Shown here piece after piece: positions 56,565 through 64,000 of a stretch of 64,000 nt of DNA. Under the pieces are notes generated by a model. It searched no databases. It was not told the DNA's origin and saw only the letters and a list, made by a program, of their open reading frames with translations. Position numbers and translations under genes: made by a program. The stretch spans positions 37,506,621 through 37,570,620 of the forward strand of contig NC_088711.1 in assembly GCF_963576615.1 (NCBI RefSeq), in the 5' to 3' direction. Source of the DNA: Watersipora subatra. Its lineage: Eukaryota > Bryozoa > Gymnolaemata > Cheilostomatida > Watersiporidae. How positions within the stretch are numbered: position 1 is the first letter of the stretch; each line of letters starts with the position of its first letter.

Positions 56565-56950
56565 GCGCCATGGCGTTTAGAGGTTTTACGGTATGTCACA
56601 AATAGAGCGCCATGGCGTTTGGAGGTTTTACGGTATGTCACAAATAGAGCGCCATGGCGTTTAGAGGTTTTACGGTATGTCACAAATAGAGCGCCATGGC
56701 GTTTACAGGTTTTACGGTATGTCACAAATAGAGCGTCATAACGTTTACAGGTTTTACGGTAGGCCTATGTTACAAATAGAGTGATGTGGCGTTTAGAGGT
56801 TTTACGGTATGTCACAAATAGAGCGCCATGGCGTTTAGAGGTTATACGGTATGTCACAAATAGAGCGCCATGGCGTTTGGAGGTTTTAAGGTATGTCACA
56901 AATAGAGCGTCATAGCGTTTAGAGGTTTTACGGTATGTCACAAATAGAGC
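56565..56950. repeat. 42-bp minisatellite, about nine copies
   Basis: Unit: CAAATAGAGCGCCATGGCGT, TTAGAGGTTTTACGGTATGT, CA. The GCGCCATGGCG part is nearly palindromic. Frames of 60-62 codons on both strands are artefacts. Confidence 0.95.
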
Positions 56951-56954
56951 CTAT

Positions 56955-57395
56955 CAAAACTATAATTCTTGATTAGCCAAGATTCTTTCAAAGAAGATTT
57001 AGTGCAATCAACTTGTTCTATTTCAATCTTTTTGATATATTTAATCTATATCTCTCCCTTGAGTTTTAAATATATGATACAAATAACATTTCTCATTTCA
57101 TTTTACACATTTCAATGGTCATAACCTCAATATTGACTGAATGGACAAGGGTATTCTCTTAATTAAAAATCTATCTTGGTTATTATAAACCATAGAATAA
57201 CAACAGCAACTCAGTAAAAGAATTCATTAATAACCCTAAAATACAGCAAAGCAGATTTGTAAGTTAATCTCTTCCTTATATTTACATGTCAGATACTACA
57301 CAGCTATAGATTAACAAAATACAATATGATCTTTCCTATATTTAGACAGACTGCAGGCAATATTAAAAACACAAAAAGTTTGCCTGCGAGCCAAT
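56955..57395. other. 3' flank of the DCAF4-like gene, nothing recognised
   Basis: AT-rich. I see no canonical AATAAA on the minus strand close to the stop at 57398. Confidence 0.4.
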
Positions 57396-57397
57396 GG

Positions 57398-57576
57398 TTA
57401 TGAATATAGTGTGTAGGAGGTCTCTGCCATAGTCAGCAAACTCAGTGCTCCATATCTACTTGTGAGCTCACAATGCCATGGTGAAATAACTCCTAAAACT
57501 TTGTCTTTGAGCCTTGCCAGCTTCACAGTTGTTAACATCTTGGTATCCCATATATGAACAAATTCTCCTGCAGTTC
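57398..57576 (-). CDS. DCAF4: DCAF4-like last exon
   Basis: Acceptor AATGTCCTCAG on the minus strand. The split Gly codon completes ASGTAGEFVHIWD, a textbook WD-repeat end. Stop TAA at 57400-57398. Confidence 0.75.
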
Positions 57577-60500
57577 CTGAGGACATTAAAAGTACTTGTA
57601 CTTGGTTTATCACCCAAGGTTACTGCCTAAAGTCATGGCTACACAGATTGCTATTGACGTTCATGATGTTCATGTTTACTGACTGACACCTACTGACTCA
57701 CACCTATTGACTCATACTAAGAGACTTGGCCTTACTAACTCGTGTTTACTGACTTGTGTTTACCGACTCGTGCTCACCGACTCGTGCTTACCGACTCGTG
57801 CTTACCGACTCGTGCTTACCGACTCGTGCTTACCGACTCGTGCCTACCGACTCGTGCTTACCGACTCGTGCTTACCGACTCGTGCTTACCGACTCGTGCT
57901 CACCGACTCGTGCTCACCGACTCGTGCTTACCGACTCGTGCTCACCGACTCGTGCTCACCGACTCGTGTTTACCGACTGGTGCTTACCGACTCGTGCTTA
58001 CCGACTCGTGCTTACCGACTCGTGCTTACCGACTCGTGCTTACCGACTCGTGCTCACCGACTCGTGCTTACCGACTCGTGCTTACCGACTCGTGCTCACC
58101 GACTCGTGCTCACCGACTCGTGTTTACCGACTGGTGCTTACCGACTCGTGTTTACCGACTCGTGCTTACCGACTCGTGCTTACCGACTCGTGCTCACCGA
58201 CTCGTGCTCACCGACTCGTGCTTACCGACTCGTGCTTACCGACTCGTGCTTACCGACTCGTGCCTACCGACTCGTGCTTACCGACTCGTGCTCACCGACT
58301 CGTGCTCACCGACTCGTGCTTACCGACTCGTGTTTACCGACTGGTGCTTACCGACTCGTGCTTACCGACTCGTGCTTACCGACTCGTGCTTACCGACTCG
58401 TGCTTACCGACTCGTGCTTACCGACTCGTGCCTACCGACTCGTGCTTACCGACTCGTGCTTACCGACTCGTGCTTACCGACTCGTGCTTACCGACTCGTG
58501 CTTACCGACTCGTGCTTACCGACTCGTGCTTACCGACTCGTGCTTACCGACTCGTGCTTACCGACTCGTGCTTACCGACTCGTGCTCACCGACTCGTGCT
58601 TACCGACTCGTGCTTACCGACTCGTGCTCACCGACTCGTGCTTACCGACTCGTGCTTACCGACTCGTGCTTACCGACTCGTGCTTACCGACTCGTGCTTA
58701 CAGACTCGTGCTTACCGACTCGTGCTTACCGACTCGTGCTCACCGACTCGTGCTTACCGACTCGTGCTTACCGACTCGTGCTCACCGACTCGTGCTTACC
58801 GACTCGTGCTTACCGACTCGTGCTCACCGACTCGTGCTCACCGACTCGTGCTTACCGACTCGTGCTCACCGACTCGTGCTTACCGACTCGTGCTTACCGA
58901 CTCGTGCTTACCGACTCGTGCTTACCGACTCGTGCTTACCGACTCGTGCTCACCGACTCGTGCTTACCGACTCGTGCTTACCGACTCGTGCTCACCGACT
59001 CGTGCTTACCGACTCGTGCTTACCGACTCGTGCTCACCGACTCGTGCTTACCGACTCGTGCTTACCGACTCGTGTTTACTGACTGGTGCTTACCGACTCG
59101 TGCTTACTGACTCGTACTTACCGACTCGTCATTACAAACTCGTCCTTACTGACTCGTCCTTACTAACACTCGCCAAAACTCATGTCCGCTGAATCATACT
59201 AGCCAATTCACATGGACCAAGTTGTACTTACTGACTAATACTTACTGACTAATACTTACTGACTAATACTTACTGACTAGTACTTACTGACTAGTACTTA
59301 CTGACATATGTTTGGTAATTCCTGTTCATCATTTATTTGAGGAAGCACATGGAACAACAAAGATGGGTTATTAGCTGTAATAACTATTGCACTATTGAAT
59401 TTGTGAGCAAAAAGTTTGAATCACCAAAATCATTAAAACACTGAATTTTGCATAACTAAAAAATGACCTACCAGAAGCCGTGAGGTACTGTCCAGTCTCG
59501 TCTTTCTTCAGTACACTCGTGTCAAAGCTACATGGAGAGACGAGATCAGTGTTGAAAGCAACAGGCCTTTTCATTCTCAGGTCAAAGAGGCTTTTCTACA
59601 TCCATAATGCCAGTTAGCACAAGTTAGATGATGTTAGCAGGGAGAAGTGCAACAAGATGTGTTAGTACAGTCGAACTTACAAAATACAATGTGATTTCTA
59701 AAATATTATGCCCAAAATTTCTCAAAGCAAAAAGGTAGGAGTAAAACTTAAAAAAACTGGTAGAAATTAAAATAAAACAAATAAAGTAGATGTTGATAAA
59801 TTATTTAACTAGTATGCTTGCCAGCCCTGTGCACTGTGAGAGATCGTCATGAGTAAACAATATATGAAGAATTATCTCATTAAGCATCAAGGTGCCGGAG
59901 TGTTGTAGTGATAACACACTTGCCTTTGAATCTGATAACCTGGGTTCAAACCCGTGTGAGGCAATATTTTTTCCCTTTTCCGAATGCTCTTAGCGTGGTT
60001 TCAGACAGACACTGATCTCATTATAGCAAAGATCTAAACTATGTGTTGTGTAAGCTAGAGTACCTTATGCCTTGTATTGCTGTCACCCGCTCTCCCACAG
60101 AACCTACTCATTGTAAAACCTACAAATCCATCTCTCCACAGTAAGATACTAATGAAAACGTCATTTTGCTGAATATTATTTTATCAATTTAGTTTTTACA
60201 AGTAATTCAAGATTTGAGATTTAGTATTTTACATAGTCTTATATAGACTGTTACTTTTTTGGCTCTGGAATAAATTAACAACACCACGGTGAAATTTATT
60301 AATCGTTCATTAAAAGTGAAATTTTAAATTAAAGTCATTGTTTTGTTAAAGCTTGCTTCTAAAATTGTAAACCAATTATTGTAAAAATATTTGCTCCAAC
60401 CTACGAAACAAATTTCGGAATTTTATAACTTTGTATATAGAGTTGTGACTGTTTAAGTATTATGCAACAACGATGACAGCTCAAGGTAAGAGTTGTCTCC

Positions 60501-60854
60501 CTTCCATTGAAAAATCTTCTGGCATGGTATGACTTGAAAAACTACTAGAATATTCACTGCCTTAATGGTCAATATTTGAAATACATCTAACAGCAAGAGA
60601 AAAGAAAACCAAGCAATGATAACAACAGCAGCAGTAAGCAGAAACCATCATCTCACCATGCCTGTCACATGACTGACAGCCAGAGTTGCGCCATCATTTA
60701 GTGAGAGTATAGAAGCTATCCGTGTCCGCCTGTCACGCCTTTTAGATTTAAGAAATTCCCTATAGTAATAGAGATGATTTGAGCCAGCTCTACTCCTGAT
60801 GTCTGTGTGGAAGATTCCTCCCTTTTTCGACCCTGAATAGACGTCAGTCGCGCT
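57398..60854 (-). CDS. DCAF4: DCAF4-like WD-repeat protein, 3' part (three exons, 5' end outside the window)
   Basis: Minus-strand exons 60854-60657, 59595-59472 and 57576-57398 join with phases 0 and 1 into 166 residues plus TAA. Visible order: VYSGSKKGGIFHTDIRSR, a basic linker, a WD-type blade ending in SLFDLRMKRPVAF (70-73 FDLR), then GQYLTASGTAGEFVHIWD (IWD at 116-118), and a last strand ending in ETSYTLYS. Order and spacing, and the terminal YS, match the last blades of DCAF4 (WDR21) as I remember it. DCAF4 proteins are WD40 substrate receptors of CUL4-DDB1 E3 ubiquitin ligases. The WD-type fold is well supported; the DCAF4 name rests on recalled alignment and is moderate. Upstream exons were not found between 60855 and 64000. 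The last intron holds a 1.4-kb minisatellite. Confidence 0.65.
57752..59180. repeat. 14-bp minisatellite, about 95-100 copies
   Basis: Unit CTTACCGACTCGTG with CTCACC, CCTACC and TGTTTACCGACTGG variants. The TGTTTACCGACTGG-type variants start at 57967, 58121, 58331 and 59073, spaced by exact multiples of 14 (154, 210, 742), so the array has kept register without indels. All three forward frames are open for about 450 codons and read the same 14-residue cycle. It lies in the last intron of the DCAF4-like gene. Confidence 0.97.
59222..59310. repeat. 14-bp repeat related to the neighbouring array
   Basis: About six copies of TACTTACTGACTAA/TAG, the same length and partly the same sequence as the main unit: a diverged edge of the array. 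Confidence 0.85.
59472..59595 (-). CDS. DCAF4: DCAF4-like penultimate exon
   Basis: Acceptor TTATGGATGTAG, donor GCTTCTG|GTAGGT (minus strand). 41 codons plus one base. Encodes KSLFDLRMKRPVAF and KKDETGQYLTAS. Confidence 0.75.
59888..59966 (+). repeat. tRNA-like sequence, probable SINE head
   Basis: A-box-like GTTGTAGTGATAACACAC and a well formed T-arm CCTGGGTTCAAACCCG. The 5' and 3' ends pair weakly (GGTGCCGG / GTGTGAGGCA). Lies in an intron of the DCAF4-like gene. Confidence 0.45.
60657..60854 (-). CDS. DCAF4: DCAF4-like internal exon
   Basis: Minus-strand acceptor TTATTTGTACAG before 60854, donor GGCATG|GTGAGA after 60657. 198 nt, phase 0 at both ends, 66 codons. The other two frames contain stops. 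Encodes VYSGSKKGGIFHTDIRSR, a basic SKRRDRRTRI stretch and DGATLAVSHVTGM. Confidence 0.7.
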
Positions 60855-60859
60855 CTGTA

Positions 60860-61215
60860 CAAATAACTAATGTCCATGAACATAAAGAAATAAACTTAAC
60901 AATTCCAGATACATACTGTGACGGTACCATGGATACTACTATATACTATGTATCTTTATAGCAATTGCTGCAGAAACAAGTACAACAATAAATGTTTGTA
61001 TACAGAAAATAAACAATGAAATTGCATGAGTGGTAAAAAGACATCGTAGACGGTCCTTAAAGCGTGCTAATGTCTCATTCACTGCGTCTCGATGCTTCGA
61101 ATAGGTTCAGAGTTGCCCGCTGCCGACGAATTCGCACTCTATCATTTCAACGATTCAGAGTTGCACGAAGTATATAGATCTTTCCAAGATTTCTAACATG
61201 TCCATCAAACAAAAC
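60860..61215. other. upstream intron of the DCAF4-like gene, nothing recognised
   Basis: It contains TCGAATAGGTTCAGAGTTGC-like phrases that recur, inverted or diverged, at 62240-62270, perhaps another short dispersed repeat. Confidence 0.35.
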
Positions 61216-61219
61216 TTGT

Positions 61220-62141
61220 TTAAAGGTTTGCTTGCAACAAAATTCACATTACAGTTATTTGATATGAAAAGATTCACCATGTCTTACTCTGCTGTGTTGT
61301 AGGTGCAAAATATGTGGAAATGTGATTACAAGCTCTTAATAACTAAAAACTGTACAGTTAATCGCTGCCATCACGAAAACGCCGTAGTTTGGATTCCCTT
61401 TCCAAAACTGCTCGAATGGGACATAGTTGAACACGATGGCTTCCGTTTACACTTTCATGCAACTTCATTCGTCAAAACATTTTTACAAATATACTTCACG
61501 CATTCAATAAAACCATGTCTATTGTCCTTACGCATCTATTTCATCATCATTGTAATGCTGTCACTTTGAGCACTGATATCTTAAAACCTACCATGTGAAT
61601 TTGTGTAATTTTTTAACCTTAGTTCGAAGGAGTGCGTATCATCCTCTGATAAACATGACAAGCCTGTTGGTCATCTGGGATAGTCGAAAAGTGCTACAGA
61701 AATTATTCGCGCTGTTCGGCAGAAAGTATGAGTCACATGATCAGATTACGACTAGATGATTAGACCAAGCCGAAACAAAACTGTATAGCAGCGAGCATCT
61801 TTATTTGACACGGGCTTTTCGATAAAACCCGAAGTGTTTGTCATAAACCAGTGCTACGAGAAGTTTTATATTGAGCCTTTCACTTATTGGCCTTTCAATT
61901 CACGTGATAACATCACGTGTCAAACTAATAACCAAACTGCTTAGGTACGTCAGAAAAATAAATTGATTCCAACCTATGGTGTTTTCGTGATGGCGGCGAT
62001 TAACTGTTTGTTTTTGAGCTTTTAAGAGCTTGTAATCACATTTCCAAATATTTTGCACCTACAACACAGCAGAGTAAGACATGATGAATCTTTTAATACT
62101 AAATAACTCTACTGTGAATTTTGTTGCAAGTCAACCTTTAA
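61220..62141. mobile_element. TIR family A, full-length copy 4
   Basis: Starts TTAAAGGTTTGCTTGCAACA and ends CAAGTCAACCTTTAA. Slightly longer (922 bp) and more diverged than the other three copies. Confidence 0.85.
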
Positions 62142-62599
62142 GTAGACTCGCTTTCTTACAACGAATGATTTTGCACAAACTTACTGAAGGGATATGACGT
62201 CGAACGCATTCGGATTTTATCGTTTCTTTGATTCGGAGTGGAAACAACTCCGAACCCATTCGAAGCATAGTAAAGTCAGCGACATAGACCAATCAACATG
62301 TGAAAAATCTCTAACAAACTAGCCGAGTCTTTGAGCCCTAAATCCCTTAGCAGAATCAAACAAGAGTGCATTGCCGAAGCGGAATTCTCTAGAACCTACC
62401 TTAATATACAGTATTAGTTAACTATACAACACCAGTTCATATTTGTTAGAATGGCAAACCTATTTTTTCCTTGAAAAATTTGCTTGAAAAAATCAATTAG
62501 GAGCTAAGAGGAGCAGTAATAGCAGCTCATAGAGTCGAATGTCCACAAAACAAACTTGCTTATTTTATCTCATTGTAACTGCTCAATTTTTACCACATT

Positions 62600-63575
62600 T
62601 GATGCTGGAGTCGTCAGTGCACCACATGTGTCATCGCTAGGGTCGTCAGTGCACCACAAGTTTCATCGCTGAAGTCGTCAGTGTACCACAAGTGTCATCG
62701 CTGGAGTCATCAGTGCACCACATGTGTCCTCGCTGAAGTCGTCAGTGCACAGCATGTGTCATCGCTGGAGTCGTCAGTGCACCACATGTGTCATCGCTGA
62801 AATCGTCAGTGCACCACAAGTGTCATCGCTGAAGTCGTCAGTGCACCATATGTGTCATCGCTGAAGTCGTCAGTGCACAGCATGTGTCATCGCTGGAGTC
62901 GTCAGTGCACCATATGTGTCATCGCTGAAGTCGTCAGTGCAACACAAGTGTCATCGCTGAAATCGTCAGTGCACCACAAGTGTCATCGCTGGAGTCATCA
63001 GTGCACCACATGTGTCATCGCTGAAGTCGTCAGTGCACAGCATGTGTCATCGCTGGAGTCGTCAGTGCACCATATGTGTCATCGCTGAAGTCGTCAGTGC
63101 ACCACATCTGTCATCGCTGAAGTCGTCAGTGCACCACAAGTGTCATCGCTGGAATCACCAGTGCACCACATGTGCCATCGCTGAAATCGTCAGTGCACCA
63201 CATGTGTCATCGCTGGAATCATCAGTGCACCAAATGTGTCATCGCTGGAATCATCAGTGCACCACATGTGTCATCGCTGAAGTCGTCAGTGCACAGCATG
63301 TGTCATCGCTGAAGTCGTCAATGCACCAAATGTGTCATCGCTGGAATCATCAGTGCACCACATGTGTCATCGCTGAAGTCGTCAGTACACAGCATGTGTC
63401 ATCGCTGGAGTCGTCAGTGCACCACATGTGTCATCGCTGAAATTGTCAGTGCACCACATGTGTCATCGCTGAAGTCGTCAGCGCACAGCATGTGTCATCG
63501 CTGGCGTCGTCAGTGCACCACAAGTGTCATCGATGAAATCGTCAGTCCACCACATGTGTCATCGCTGAAGTACTG
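62600..63575. repeat. 32-bp minisatellite, about 30 copies, with higher-order pattern
   Basis: Unit: GAAGTCGTCAGTGCACCACA, TGTGTCATCGCT. Variants (CACAGCATG, CACCATATG, GGAGTC, GAAATC) recur in blocks; the block beginning 62852 repeats at 63012, exactly five units (160 bp) later. Confidence 0.95.
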
Positions 63576-63659
63576 CTAGTGTATCCAAATGAGTAGCATG
63601 TGTATCACTGATTTTATGAAGAGTAAATCACTACCATTAACCTTATAGTGTAGTGTAGG

Positions 63660-63890
63660 TTTAGCGTGTATAAGTCAAACAGTGTAGTATATACTGTATA
63701 TAGGTCAAACAGTGTAGTGTATATAGTTCAGACAGTGTAGTATATATAGTTCAGACAGTGTAGTATATATATAGGTCAGACAGTGTAGTGTATATAGGTC
63801 AGAAAGTGTAGTGTATATAGGTCAGAAAGTGTAGTGTATATAGGTCAGACAGTGTAGTGTATATAGGTCAGACAGTGTAATGTAAATGCA
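63660..63890. repeat. 23-bp tandem repeat
   Basis: About nine copies of GTCAGACAGTGTAGTGTATA plus TAG, with early copies diverged. Confidence 0.9.
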
Positions 63891-64000
63891 CTACTTAAAG
63901 AAACGCTATGTTTAGAAAGTGCTTTGGGTGCTAAGCAAGCTGATAGATAAGCTCCATAGACATGACAGAGACATCAAGTTTTAAGGTTTAGGTTGATTAT

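Noticed and set aside
57707..59192. Three overlapping open frames of 446-478 codons
   Set aside because: They are the three frames of a 14-bp tandem repeat without stops, all encoding the same cyclic peptide. No start context, splice sites or non-repeat sequence supports a protein.
62852..63579. CHR/SSV-repeat frames of 71-142 codons
   Set aside because: Product of the 32-bp minisatellite.

Overview
The window is nuclear DNA from an animal. It has spliced genes with GT-AG introns, a seven-transmembrane opsin, a C2H2 zinc-finger gene, a WD-repeat gene that resembles DCAF4, a secreted Gly/Arg-rich protein, tRNA-derived SINEs, decayed LINE reverse-transcriptase pieces, several families of terminal-inverted-repeat (TIR) elements and about twenty minisatellites. 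The DNA is AT-rich and mostly non-coding. The opsin reads as a bilaterian tetraopsin; together with the repeat load this suggests a marine invertebrate, probably a lophotrochozoan, but the species is not identifiable from the sequence alone. I rebuilt the four gene models by eye from splice sites, reading phase and protein continuity. Each closes exactly in frame, which is good internal evidence, but none is backed by transcripts. LAYOUT. 741-11997 (+): C2H2 zinc-finger gene with exons 741-888, 1475-1546, 10670-11997 (515 codons plus stop). A phase-symmetric exon 5014-5592, made of 42-bp repeats, fits between exons 2 and 3. 12000-30700: gene-poor, with SINEs, minisatellites, R2-like LINE remnants on the minus strand and a 1.27-kb AAT-rich array. 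30712-43955 (+): a complete 7-exon opsin gene (346 aa) whose introns hold a SINE, four TIR/Helitron-type insertions and several minisatellites. 43956-52300: mostly repeats and hairpins, with two orphan exon candidates (45839-45961 and 48284-48360). 52316-54241 (+): a two-exon gene for a 331-aa secreted Gly/Arg/Asn-rich protein. 57398-60854 (-): the last three exons of a DCAF4-like WD-repeat gene, whose penultimate intron carries about 100 copies of a 14-bp repeat. 60855-64000: a TIR element and two more minisatellites. RELATIONS. The four genes have no evident functional link and look like ordinary neighbours in a repeat-rich genome. The opsin would be a retinal-binding light sensor or photoisomerase. 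The DCAF4-like protein would be a substrate receptor of CUL4-DDB1 ubiquitin ligase. The zinc-finger protein would bind DNA. The Gly/Arg-rich protein would be exported. I found no defence-like or otherwise clearly new multi-gene system. The most unusual structures are (a) a minisatellite that behaves as a frame-keeping cassette exon of the zinc-finger gene, (b) a 41-nt perfect hairpin inserted in a SINE with a 9-bp flanking duplication, its 15-nt arms recurring inside a Helitron-like copy, and (c) a wider scatter of short perfect hairpins. Most long open frames in the window are artefacts of tandem repeats.
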